From: JAICWP01 sp035278025
GTDB lineage: Bacteria > Acidobacteriota > Terriglobia > Terriglobales > Acidobacteriaceae
Direction: 5' to 3'
Assembly (NCBI GenBank): GCA_035278025.1
Contig: DATEJK010000006.1
Location: 28,937 to 92,936 of the forward strand
DNA: 64,000 bases
Position numbers and translations under genes: made by a program. Under the pieces are notes generated by a model that ran no database searches, was not told where the DNA came from, and saw nothing but the letters and a program-made list of their open reading frames with translations. This document shows, piece after piece, positions 24,655 through 32,340 of this stretch; position 1 is the stretch's first letter, and every line of letters begins with the position of its first letter.

Positions 24655-26908
24655 ACCCGTAACCGTATTCTCCGTAATGCTGATAGCCGTAGCGGTAGTA
24701 GCCATACTCGTAATAACCGCCGTGGCGCTGGTTGAGCTTGTTCAACACCACGCCCAGAATGCGGGCGCCGGCATCGTCCAGAATGCGGCGCGTGCGCACC
24801 AGGGCGGCGCGCGGCGTTTTGCCGCTCTCGGCCACCAGAATGACTCCATCCGCCAGGCTCGAAAGAATGGTGGCGTCGGTGACCAGCAGCACGGGCGGCG
24901 AATCAACCACGATGTGTTCATAACGGCAGCTCAGTTCTTTCCACAGTTCGGCCATTCTGTCCGACCCCAGCAGTTCCGCGGGATTGGGAGGCACCGGCCC
25001 GCAGGGCAGCACCCACAGGCTGGGCTGGAGAGCGTATTGCTGCAGGGCCTCTTCCAGAGTGTGAACTCCGGTGAGCACGGAACTGATTCCCTTCTCCGCG
25101 CTGAGCGCAAGGCCTCGGGCCACGCTGCCTTTGCGCAGGTCGCAATCCATGATCAGCACCGGGCCCTTGCGCTGGGCCATGGCCTGCGCCAGGTTCAGCG
25201 CGGTCACCGATTTGCCTTCGCCCATATGGGCGCTGGTAATCAACAGCGTCTTGGGAGCGGCGGGGGTTGACGACAGCAGCACCGCGGTGCGCAAGGCGCG
25301 GTAGGATTCGGCCAGCACAGATTTGGGCCGGTTGACTACCGTCAAAGCGACTTCGCTGCCCTGCCCGCCGCGTCTTTGCCGCTTGGGCAGCTTGCCCCTG
25401 AATCCGCGGGCCGCCGGCTGGCTGGAGTGGTCGAGCGGAATCACCGCCAGGGCGGGCGCAAACAGCAGGCCTTCGATCTGGTCGGCGGAATTGACCGAGC
25501 GATCCAGCCCTTCCTGGACAAAGGCGCCCATCACGCCCAGCACCAGGCCGGCCACGAGGCCGAGCAGGATGTTCAGAGCTTTGCGCGGCCGGATGGGTTC
25601 CGCCGGCGACAAGGCGGTGTCTACCACGTGGATATTGGTGGAACGCAGGCCGGCCGATACCGTGGCATCTTTCAGCTTCTGCAGCAGGCTCTGGTAAAGC
25701 TGCTGGTTGCTCTCAAACTCCCGTTGCAGGATGTTGTGCTGCACCAGGAGCTGGTTCAACCTGCCCAGCTCCTCTTTCTGGCGGGCGAAGGCCTGGGCGG
25801 CCAGGCTCTTGCGGCTGAGGGCGGCGTTATAGTCGTTGCCGATGCGCGCAATCACCCGCCCCTGCTCGCGGGTGATTTGCGCCTGATATTCCGCCAGCTG
25901 CTGCTGCAGACGGAGGGTGCGGGGAAATTTGGGACCGTACTGGGCGCTCATTTCGGTGTATTGCCCGCTCAGGTCCGAGGCCTTCTCCTCCAGCTTCTGC
26001 AGCAGTTCGCTGTGGGCCAGGGAGGCAACTTGCGCCCGGTTGGCCAGCACCTGGCGGTAGAGGGACTCCTTCTGGATGCATTCGCTCTCCGCGTTGGTCA
26101 AATCGCGGCTCACCTCGGAGAGCATCTGCTCCAGCACATTCTGCTTTTCCCCGGTGTTGACGATCTGGTTCTGCCGTTCGTACTCGACCAGCGCCTGCTG
26201 CGATTTCTCCACCTTGGCCTTCAGTTCATCCAACTGCTGCTCCATCCAGCCGGAGGCCTGGCGGGTAGCCTCATATTTTTCGCGGAAGTTGTAATCCACA
26301 TAGCTGTTCACCAGAGTCGAGGCGACCTGGGCGGCCAGACGAGGGTCGGAGCTGTCGAAGCCCACCAGCAGCATGCGGGTGCGGGGAACCAGTTGCACAT
26401 TAAGGCGGTCGCGGAAAAGGTTGATCAGGCCCAGCTTGCGCCGGTCCTGGTCGGCTGCCGCTTGCGGCGGCCGGGCGAATGCCGGGTTCTGCGCCAGCTT
26501 CAGCTCCTCAATCGTGCGCCAGGCCAGTTTGTCGCTCCGCAGCACCTGGATCTGGGTCTGCAGGAAAGCATCATCGGTCTGCGTCTTCTGGTAAGCCTCA
26601 TGCAGGGATTGCAGCAGCGGCGTTTCCGCTTCTACCTCCACCCTGGCGGTCGCCCGGTAGACCGGGGTGGCGCGGAAGGAAGCGATGGTGGCAACCGTGG
26701 TCAGCACCAGCACCGCCGTCAGCACCGTCCAGCGCCGCTTCAGCAGCACGCTCCAGTAAGCTGCCAGCGAAAGATAATCGGGCGCGGCCAGCGCCTCCGG
26801 CTCCGATGGCGGCAAGACCCTTGCCGGCGTGGTTACCGGCAGGGGACCAATCATGGCTCCGCGCTCGGCGGAAACCAGTTCCGCTCTTCCAGCTCCATTA
26901 CCGTTCAT
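24629..26908 (-). CDS. wzc: Wzc-type polysaccharide co-polymerase and tyrosine autokinase
   Basis: A 759-residue inner-membrane protein. Residues about 40-110 contain the first Wzz segment and transmembrane helix; a long coiled-coil region with GNVR-like ends fills 170-450; a second helix (ALNILLGLVAGLVLGVMGAF) follows. The cytoplasmic kinase has Walker A SAHMGEGKS (559-567), Walker A' VLIMDCDLRKG and Walker B HIVVDSPP. The tail has 11 tyrosines in 21 residues (about 732-752), the autophosphorylation cluster of BY-kinases. It follows wza by 17 bp. It should control polymer length and export through phosphorylation. Confidence 0.93.
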   Translation of the reverse strand: MNGNGAGRAELVSAERGAMIGPLPVTTPARVLPPSEPEALAAPDYLSLAAYWSVLLKRRWTVLTAVLVLTTVATIASFRATPVYRATARVEVEAETPLLQSLHEAYQKTQTDDAFLQTQIQVLRSDKLAWRTIEELKLAQNPAFARPPQAAADQDRRKLGLINLFRDRLNVQLVPRTRMLLVGFDSSDPRLAAQVASTLVNSYVDYNFREKYEATRQASGWMEQQLDELKAKVEKSQQALVEYERQNQIVNTGEKQNVLEQMLSEVSRDLTNAESECIQKESLYRQVLANRAQVASLAHSELLQKLEEKASDLSGQYTEMSAQYGPKFPRTLRLQQQLAEYQAQITREQGRVIARIGNDYNAALSRKSLAAQAFARQKEELGRLNQLLVQHNILQREFESNQQLYQSLLQKLKDATVSAGLRSTNIHVVDTALSPAEPIRPRKALNILLGLVAGLVLGVMGAFVQEGLDRSVNSADQIEGLLFAPALAVIPLDHSSQPAARGFRGKLPKRQRRGGQGSEVALTVVNRPKSVLAESYRALRTAVLLSSTPAAPKTLLITSAHMGEGKSVTALNLAQAMAQRKGPVLIMDCDLRKGSVARGLALSAEKGISSVLTGVHTLEEALQQYALQPSLWVLPCGPVPPNPAELLGSDRMAELWKELSCRYEHIVVDSPPVLLVTDATILSSLADGVILVAESGKTPRAALVRTRRILDDAGARILGVVLNKLNQRHGGYYEYGYYRYGYQHYGEYGYGYGNERAQR

Positions 26909-26925
26909 AGTCGCTGTTGTTCTTT

Positions 26926-28056
26926 CTAGAAACGATAGATTGCCAGTCCGGTGGCCACCTGAAGCACGGCTTCGGCACTGCGCTTCAAGGCGCGCCGGCT
27001 GGAACTGTCGGGCACAAAAAGGATGTCTTCTGCGTGCAGGGAGGGGTCGGCGGTCTTGCCGGCCAGAAGCTTTTTCAGGTTGACCGGAACCTGCCGGTGT
27101 CTGCCGGGGGCTCCCGCGTCGCCGTGGATAATGACCGCTTTCTCGCGCACCGCGCTGGTTTTGAGGTCTTCGGCCAGGGCCAGCGCCTGCAGCACGGTAA
27201 TGCTCTGCTTCCCGGTGCGCAGGGGAAATCCCCCCGGGCGGTTGACGGCGCCAACGACGTAGACAATTCCCGCCCGCGGCACGGTGATGCGGTCCCCGGG
27301 GTAGACGTCAACATTCGCTGCCGAGTCACCGCTATCCATCAGAGGCTGCAGATCCACGGTTATGGTGCGCAGCTCCTCGGCTTTCCCTTTCTGCGGCCGC
27401 AGCTGCAATGCGGCCATGGCGATGTCGCCCCGGCGGATGATGGCGAGCGTGCCGGCGTCGTCCGCCAGTCCCTCAGCCTGGGAGAGCACGTCCAACAGGG
27501 TGGTCCGGCCCAGCACGCGATACATCTGCGGCTTCTTGACCGCGCCGGCTATGGAAACCGCGTGCGCGCGGGAATCCCGCACCGATGTGTTCACCCGCGG
27601 GTCACTCACGAAATCTTCCTTTTGCAGCGCCTTTCTCACCGCGTCGGAAAACTGATTCAAGGTCAGCCCGGCGGCCGGCAAAGGAGCGGACAGCAGCGGC
27701 AGAGTGACCTTGCCGGTGGAGCTTACCTCGTAGGACCGCGAGAGTTCAGGCACGTCCAGCACATAGACATCCAGCACATCGTCCGGGCTGATAAGGTATT
27801 CCGGCTCCGCTGCCCCAGCCATCTCGGCCGAATCTCGAGCCCGCGCGGACGCGGCGCTGGCCGCGGGAGAAGCGCCCGCGCCCGGGGCCGGCTGGACTTG
27901 GGCAAAGAGCGAAAGCCCGCCCGACGCCAAAACCAGCGCCAGAAAAAACATCCACCTTCTGGCGCCGGGTTGGCCGGCTGGGGCTTCAGCTGGACTCCGG
28001 TAATTCTCTAAAAACAGCAACAGAATTCCCTCCCCTTTTCGTTCCTGCAGGTTCAC
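26926..28056 (-). CDS. wza: Polysaccharide export protein (Wza family, SLBB domains)
   Basis: About 376 residues. After an N-terminal hydrophobic segment (WMFFLALVLASGGLSLFA) comes the Poly_export domain beginning YLISPDDVLDVYVLDVPELS, then SLBB beta-grasp domains (VSIAGAVKKPQMYRVLGRTT and VYVVGAVNRPGGFPL) and a C-terminal segment ending KRSAEAVLQVATGLAIYRF. No clear lipobox Cys is seen. The GTG at 28056 is the longest start; a TTG at 28020, seven bases after GGGGAGGG, has the better ribosome site. It forms the outer-membrane or periplasmic exit for the polymer. Confidence 0.9.
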   Translation of the reverse strand: MNLQERKGEGILLLFLENYRSPAEAPAGQPGARRWMFFLALVLASGGLSLFAQVQPAPGAGASPAASAASARARDSAEMAGAAEPEYLISPDDVLDVYVLDVPELSRSYEVSSTGKVTLPLLSAPLPAAGLTLNQFSDAVRKALQKEDFVSDPRVNTSVRDSRAHAVSIAGAVKKPQMYRVLGRTTLLDVLSQAEGLADDAGTLAIIRRGDIAMAALQLRPQKGKAEELRTITVDLQPLMDSGDSAANVDVYPGDRITVPRAGIVYVVGAVNRPGGFPLRTGKQSITVLQALALAEDLKTSAVREKAVIIHGDAGAPGRHRQVPVNLKKLLAGKTADPSLHAEDILFVPDSSSRRALKRSAEAVLQVATGLAIYRF

Positions 28057-28071
28057 TGCAACGCCTGCCGG

Positions 28072-28749
28072 CTAAGGAGCCGATGGGCTGATGGACTTGC
28101 CGCCGCGCGTGGCCAGGACGCCGGCCGTCACCCCGGCTACCGCCCCGCCGCCGATAACCCAATAGAGGCTGGTGCCGCCCGCGAACGAGGAGGCCACCGC
28201 CGGGGTCGTCGCCGGACTGCCGGCGACCGGAGCCGGACAGCGCTCTGCCACCGAGCGGGTAATGGACTGCCCTTCCTGCAAGCGGGAGATCTGCCCCGCC
28301 TGTTTGACGGTGGCCGCGCCGCTCCTCACCGACACCCTGGCGGTCCCACTTCCGTTCTCCACCTCCAGCTTGGCGGGATTGCCGGAAGGGATAACCTCAA
28401 GCCCGGCCAAGCGCACCGGAATAGCCTGGCTGGTTACCAGCACCAGCCCGCCGCAACCCAGTTCCGCCGTTTTTCCGAATTTCAGGGAAGTGTGCGGTTT
28501 GAGCTGCATGGAGACTCCCGCGCCCGTCAGTAAAGTCGAGAGAGCGCCGGTCTGGATTTCGTCGCCGGCATAAACCGCCGTGGAAGTGACTACCGGATTT
28601 CCCTTCACGGTTACGCCCTCCTGGGGATAAAGCACGCCGGTTCGAGACTGGGAATCGGTTGCGGCCGGGTTTTGCGCCGGCAACATGGTGGCGGGGAGGC
28701 TGAAAAGCAGTAGCATGGCTACCGCCTGGGCAAGAACATGATTCAACAT
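28072..28749 (-). CDS. Secreted FecR-like protein, first gene of the exopolysaccharide operon
   Basis: A 225-residue protein with a Sec signal (MLNHVLAQAVAMLLLFSLPA). The centre (AVYAGDEIQTGALSTLLTGA through MQLKPHTSLKFGKTAELG) resembles the FecR beta-rich domain, and the C-terminus has a glycine/alanine-rich hydrophobic segment (SLYWVIGGGAVAGVTAGVLA) that could insert in a membrane. ATG at 28749 with GGAAGG eight to thirteen bases upstream; a GC hairpin abuts that site. Position at the head of the operon suggests a structural or sensory envelope role, but there is no sigma factor beside it as in classical FecR systems. Confidence 0.6.
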   Translation of the reverse strand: MLNHVLAQAVAMLLLFSLPATMLPAQNPAATDSQSRTGVLYPQEGVTVKGNPVVTSTAVYAGDEIQTGALSTLLTGAGVSMQLKPHTSLKFGKTAELGCGGLVLVTSQAIPVRLAGLEVIPSGNPAKLEVENGSGTARVSVRSGAATVKQAGQISRLQEGQSITRSVAERCPAPVAGSPATTPAVASSFAGGTSLYWVIGGGAVAGVTAGVLATRGGKSISPSAP

Positions 28750-28763
28750 AATGCGTCCTTCCT

Positions 28764-28780
28764 GCACCGCAACGCGGTGC
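28764..28780 (-). promoter_or_regulatory. GC hairpin directly upstream of the operon's first ribosome site
   Basis: Perfect 7-bp inverted repeat GCACCGC / GCGGTGC with a 3-base loop, two bases from the GGAAGG ribosome site (28757-28762) of the FecR-like gene. In the mRNA it would form a stable stem next to the site of translation initiation. Confidence 0.45.
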
Positions 28781-28792
28781 CGCCGCAAGTTA

Positions 28793-28808
28793 TGAGTTGC
28801 AAAACTCA
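28793..28808. promoter_or_regulatory. Palindromic operator-like site upstream of the exopolysaccharide operon
   Basis: TGAGTT (28793-28798), GCAA, AACTCA (28803-28808): a perfect 6-bp dyad, 44 bp before the FecR-like start. It could be a repressor or activator site or a weak leader hairpin; no regulator gene is adjacent. Confidence 0.35.
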
Positions 28809-28876
28809 AATGTTCCCGGAGTTGCGCCAGGGCTGAACCTGCTGGCCTGTCTTCCGCCGGCTTAGCGCGGGCTCGT

Positions 28877-28903
28877 GCTATAGCTCCGCCCTGTCACTCA
28901 CAA
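28877..28903 (-). promoter_or_regulatory. Weak promoter candidate for the exopolysaccharide operon
   Basis: On the minus strand TTGTGA (complement 28898-28903), a 15-base spacer and TATAGC (complement 28877-28882). Spacing is short and both boxes deviate, so this is only the best candidate I could find by eye in the leader. Confidence 0.22.
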
Positions 28904-29393
28904 GGCTGCTCGTGACCTCAGCCTCGCCCCAGGCGTCATCTAACAGCTTGCGCCGACTTCGGACGGCTCAATCACCCGCATGGCGCTTCGCCAGACTCTT
29001 GGCTGAATCATGCCTGGAAGGCAGCGCGCAAATGGCCATTTCCCTCAAAGTACCGCCGACGGACTTCTCTGCCGCCAGAGAAGCACCCGTCCGTTTCCCA
29101 AGGGCAACGATCACGCCGGGATGAATTATCCATTGCCGCCCTCTGTTCTGGAAACGTCACGTAGGTAGCAGGCAAAGATCGGGGCGGCGAAGATCAAGCT
29201 GAAGCGCAAATCCACACAGCCTGAAGAGTAAGCATCAGTCAGCGGATCATGGCTGTCTGGCACTGGTTGGATCCGCTCTTCAGAGCCGGCAGATATCACT
29301 CCTTGGCGCGTCCAAGAGCTTTCTAGGGGCCATCCTGCGGCCATGCCCTTCGGTGACCGGACTGCAGCCAGGGAACAGATGTAGGCTTATCAA
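28904..29393. other. Non-coding interval between the exopolysaccharide operon and the PilZ gene
   Basis: About 490 bases with no frame that looks protein-like on either strand, no clear RNA gene and no repeat. The two 70-residue frames here have odd composition and no ribosome sites. The interval should hold the divergent promoters of the operon on the left and the PilZ gene on the right. Confidence 0.5.
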
Positions 29394-29711
29394 ATGGTGA
29401 GCCGTCGGTTTCCCCGATACCGTGTGGACCGGCCTTTGCGCGCGCTGGTGTTTGGAGACAAGGAATCGGTCTCCCCTCTCAACGGTCGCTGTCGGGTGTT
29501 AGGTGAAGGCGGGCTGGATGCGATTCTGCCGGAACACCTGGCTCCGGGCAGAACCGTGTACCTTGAACTGGCACCGGCGCTGAAGGTATGTGCGACGGTG
29601 CGTAATCGCCGCAGCTTCCATTACGGATTCGAATTCATCCAACTGAACGAACTGGAACGAGGCGCGATCAAGCGGCTATGCGAATCGTACCCGCCCTCCC
29701 GGCAAATCTAA
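29394..29711 (+). CDS. Small PilZ-like domain protein
   Basis: A 105-residue protein. The start RRFPRYRVDRPLRAL has the RxxxR element (Arg4, Arg8) of PilZ c-di-GMP receptors, and the beta-barrel pattern (TVYLELAPALKVCATVRNR, FHYGFEFIQLNE, then a C-terminal helix ERGAIKRLCESY) fits the fold. The second binding motif, normally [D/N]xSxxG, appears as RVLGEGGL, lacking both the Asp and the Ser. So ligand binding may be weakened or lost. It reads away from the exopolysaccharide operon and could link the polymer locus to c-di-GMP. No strong ribosome site is seen. Confidence 0.7.
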   Translation: MVSRRFPRYRVDRPLRALVFGDKESVSPLNGRCRVLGEGGLDAILPEHLAPGRTVYLELAPALKVCATVRNRRSFHYGFEFIQLNELERGAIKRLCESYPPSRQI

Positions 29712-29737
29712 GTGCTCGCCACTCCGGGCAATCGCCG

Positions 29738-30943
29738 CTATTGCCCGTCCCTGATCAACCGCACCGGGGTGGTATAAGACCCGGTTTCGGAGCCGGAACC
29801 TGAGGCCGAACCGCCGGCGCCGCCCCCTCCCGTACAGGCAGAATAGGTCATATAAGTGGCGGTGATGTTATCGCCATTCAAGCAGGGCTGGTCGGTCACA
29901 CCTGTGCTGGGATTCGTGCAGTGCAAGCCGGTCATTTGTGCCCAACCCACCACCTTGGCGAACATCTCATTCCCATTCACCACCGTTTGGGTGGCATCCC
30001 AGAGAGGAAAAATGTAGGTGCTGTTGTTATTGCTTTCCGCTACCAGGAAATTCACGGAATTGGTGGTGGTAGTAGGAGCAAGCCCGGTCTGCACCCGCAC
30101 GTATTGCCCGCAATGCAACGCCGTCACGGTGCACTGATACCAGGACTGCGCATAGGGAGAATTCGGGCCCTGGCCGCTGTTATCAATCACCGACCCATCG
30201 CTGTAGACCACCGGATTGGTGGCATTCAAGATATTGGACGGAGTGTTCGCCGGGTCGGTGATGTCCTGCAACAGGCTGGAAAAATCCAGGGAGTAGTAGG
30301 TGCTCGGAGTGAAGCTGGTGCCCGAGCCCGGGCTGGTGGGACGAATGTTGTTGAGCACAATTGGTCCCTGCGGGCAGCTTAGAGTATTGCCGCTGTATCT
30401 GCAGCCTGCAGGGTAGCCTTGTGAGGCGGACACGACTGCCGTGTCAGGCACAAACACGGGACGCACGCAACTCGGCCCCATGCCAAGTCCAGTGTTAGTC
30501 TGCGCTAGGGCGGTCACGGTTATTGGGACCGACTGCTTGCCAAACACTCGGGCAAAAAAGGTGGGACTGTTGGTGGTGACCGTAACTTTGTAGCAATAAT
30601 TCTGAAAGCCCAGAGCGTCGGTGCAACTGTAACCGCCTGGCGTCGGACTCAGGGTGGCTGTCGAACTGCCAAGGAACGGATTCGCCTGAAACGCATTCTG
30701 GGCAGCGGTGTTACCTGTGGTGTCGTTGGTGTAAGGCGACAGGCCAACGGGACAGGCGCCCCCTGAGCCGCAGGCGTATTCGTAAACTCCCGCCATGGCC
30801 GCGGCATCGGCAGCGTTCTGCGCCGAGTTGCGCACCGCATACATGATGCCGAAATCAGTCGCCAAGCCCAAAACAAAGATCAAAACGGGCAGCAGCACGG
30901 CTGTCATCAGTACTACCGAACCTCGCTCGTACCGGCGATTCAT
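29738..30943 (-). CDS. TadG-like pilus-assembly protein
   Basis: A 401-residue protein with the TadG-type N-terminus: ERGSVVLMTAVLLPVLIFVL as a membrane helix, then YAVRNSAQNAADAAAMAGVY, the conserved post-helix AADAAALAG-like block. The remainder is a large extracytoplasmic domain rich in Thr, Ser, Asn and Gly with scattered Cys (YACGSGGACP, SCTDALGFQNYCYKV). A good ribosome site, GAGGAG, precedes the ATG. Last gene of a three-gene minus-strand set with two TadE-like genes; no TadA, TadB, TadC or prepilin gene is visible in the window. Confidence 0.82.
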   Translation of the reverse strand: MNRRYERGSVVLMTAVLLPVLIFVLGLATDFGIMYAVRNSAQNAADAAAMAGVYEYACGSGGACPVGLSPYTNDTTGNTAAQNAFQANPFLGSSTATLSPTPGGYSCTDALGFQNYCYKVTVTTNSPTFFARVFGKQSVPITVTALAQTNTGLGMGPSCVRPVFVPDTAVVSASQGYPAGCRYSGNTLSCPQGPIVLNNIRPTSPGSGTSFTPSTYYSLDFSSLLQDITDPANTPSNILNATNPVVYSDGSVIDNSGQGPNSPYAQSWYQCTVTALHCGQYVRVQTGLAPTTTTNSVNFLVAESNNNSTYIFPLWDATQTVVNGNEMFAKVVGWAQMTGLHCTNPSTGVTDQPCLNGDNITATYMTYSACTGGGGAGGSASGSGSETGSYTTPVRLIRDGQ

Positions 30944-30952
30944 AGAGGCTCC

Positions 30953-31450
30953 TCAGTACAACTGCAGGAACGCAGTACCGCGTGTAACGTTAAGCAAGTT
31001 GGCGACCGTGTAAGACGGCAACCGGGGCAGCCAGCGCAATTGATAGGCGCAAGTCACGCTCACCCGGGAATAACGAGGGGTGCTGTCGCTGGGCGCCTGA
31101 TAGCTTTGATTTACGTTGACCGTCAACGTCGAGCACTGCTGTAATCCGCTGCCAATCAGGCCGTTGTTTTGCGCGTAATTGGCCACGCCCTGGCACACCG
31201 CGTTCGTACTGGTCAGGGTGTTGCTTTTGAAGGTACAAGTCACCTGCGCGTTCTGCTTCATCGCCGACGGCGAGTACCAGGCGAGGGTCGCCAGACGCGC
31301 CCCCTCACGCGAGGCGTTAGCCACCACTTCGTACACGCGGAACAGGTTCGCGCCTTCGGCTGCTATCAGGGATAGGAGAATAATGAGGGGAAGTGCAACG
31401 GCAAACTCCGCCAGTTGCGTTCCGCTTTCTTGCGAGCGATAGCGTCTCAT
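30953..31450 (-). CDS. TadE-like pseudopilin
   Basis: A 165-residue protein. SQESGTQLAEFAVALPLIIL is the TadE hallmark (G-x4-EFA-x3-P followed by a helix), and ANASREGARLATLAW is the conserved segment after the membrane helix. The ATG at 31450 shares a base with the upstream TGA (TGATG), so it is translationally coupled to the other TadE gene. The C-terminal part carries several Cys that may pair outside the cytoplasm. Confidence 0.82.
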   Translation of the reverse strand: MRRYRSQESGTQLAEFAVALPLIILLSLIAAEGANLFRVYEVVANASREGARLATLAWYSPSAMKQNAQVTCTFKSNTLTSTNAVCQGVANYAQNNGLIGSGLQQCSTLTVNVNQSYQAPSDSTPRYSRVSVTCAYQLRWLPRLPSYTVANLLNVTRGTAFLQLY

Positions 31451-31986
31451 CAGTTCGCCTCCGAGCGCATGACTGCGGAGGCCGTTAGCGGAAATCGCCA
31501 GCCCCAGAACAATTGCACCGTGCGATGCACTTTCACCTGCTGGTAGGTTTCCGCCCCGCACAGGCCGGACTGCGTCTTGCAGTTGTAGGGCAGCGGAACC
31601 GTGACCGTGCATTGACCGATATATATGTTTTCGGTAGATACAGCCGGCTGGGTACCGGAAGCAGAGGGGCAGGTTCCCGTGGCCAGCGTGGCCGGTGAGC
31701 CGCCATTGCAAGCCGAAATCTGTCCGACGCCAAAAATGCCAGCCCGGATCTTGTCGCAGACCTTCGCTGCCACCTGAGCGCTGGTGGGCAGCGAATAAGC
31801 CATGTTTGGGGTGGTATCAAATGGGTTGGGGGTGACCGCATACCTCGCCCCTTCCCGCACCGCGCCTACCATGGTGTGATAGACACTGAAAACCAACCCG
31901 AACTCGAAGATGGCCAGAACCAACAGAAAGAAGACGGGAAGAACCAGAGCCGCTTCCACAATCGTGGCACCGCGTTCACTTCTCAT
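31450..31986 (-). CDS. TadE-like pseudopilin
   Basis: A 178-residue protein starting MRSERGATIVEAALVLPVFF, the TadE N-terminal motif plus membrane helix, then VGAVREGARYAVTPNP. The C-terminal domain has Cys residues in CDKIRAG, SACNG, CPSAS, CTVTV, CKTQSGLCG. The ATG at 31986 is chosen because the TadE motif begins there; the frame continues upstream to 32154 without recognisable content. First gene of the TadE-TadE-TadG set. Confidence 0.8.
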   Translation of the reverse strand: MRSERGATIVEAALVLPVFFLLVLAIFEFGLVFSVYHTMVGAVREGARYAVTPNPFDTTPNMAYSLPTSAQVAAKVCDKIRAGIFGVGQISACNGGSPATLATGTCPSASGTQPAVSTENIYIGQCTVTVPLPYNCKTQSGLCGAETYQQVKVHRTVQLFWGWRFPLTASAVMRSEAN

Positions 31987-32340
31987 GGGCCTAGACTCGT
32001 CCGAGGGATAACCCTCCGCCATTTTCAGGCGGATATTGCCCTGCAACGAATTTAGTGCATTTCTGCTTCCACACCTGAACACCCAGGGCAAACAACGGCC
32101 AGCAATAGCGTTTGCCGCAAACGTCGGCTGTTCAATGGGTTGATGGATGTGCAAGGGTTTGCGTTCGCTTCACTGTCAAAGGCGGGTGAAAATAGTTGCA
32201 GTTCTTGTGTTGCCAAGGGAGCTATTGGAGGACACTACCGTTGGAAGTAACAGTCAGAGGAATCGGCAGAGTGAGTATCTCCCCCACCCTGCATGGGCGT
32301 ACGTCCACGCAAGCAGAATAATTAATAAGGTCTGCCCGTC
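31987..32340. other. Intergenic interval upstream of the TadE operon
   Basis: About 350 bases between the cytochrome stop and the TadE start, both on the minus strand. I find no gene. A perfect short dyad CGTTTG-CCG-CAAACG at 32109-32123, about 125 bp before the TadE start, is an operator candidate. I could not identify a convincing -35/-10 pair. Confidence 0.4.

Noticed and set aside
24660..24722. Short TAC/TAT-GG-rich microsatellite-like DNA
   Set aside because: Encodes the Tyr/Gly-rich tail of the BY-kinase; a coding repeat, not a separate element.
25376..26929. 517-residue plus-strand frame opposite wzc
   Set aside because: Antisense shadow; Gln/Leu-rich translation with no family features, while the minus-strand wzc motifs are complete.
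28912..29344. Two small frames (plus 28912-29124, minus 29126-29344) in the gap before the PilZ gene
   Set aside because: No ribosome sites, no hydrophobic or domain pattern, composition unlike neighbouring genes.
32174..32179. Perfect TTGACA on the minus strand upstream of the TadE operon
   Set aside because: No acceptable -10 at 15-19 bases downstream, so not reported as a promoter.
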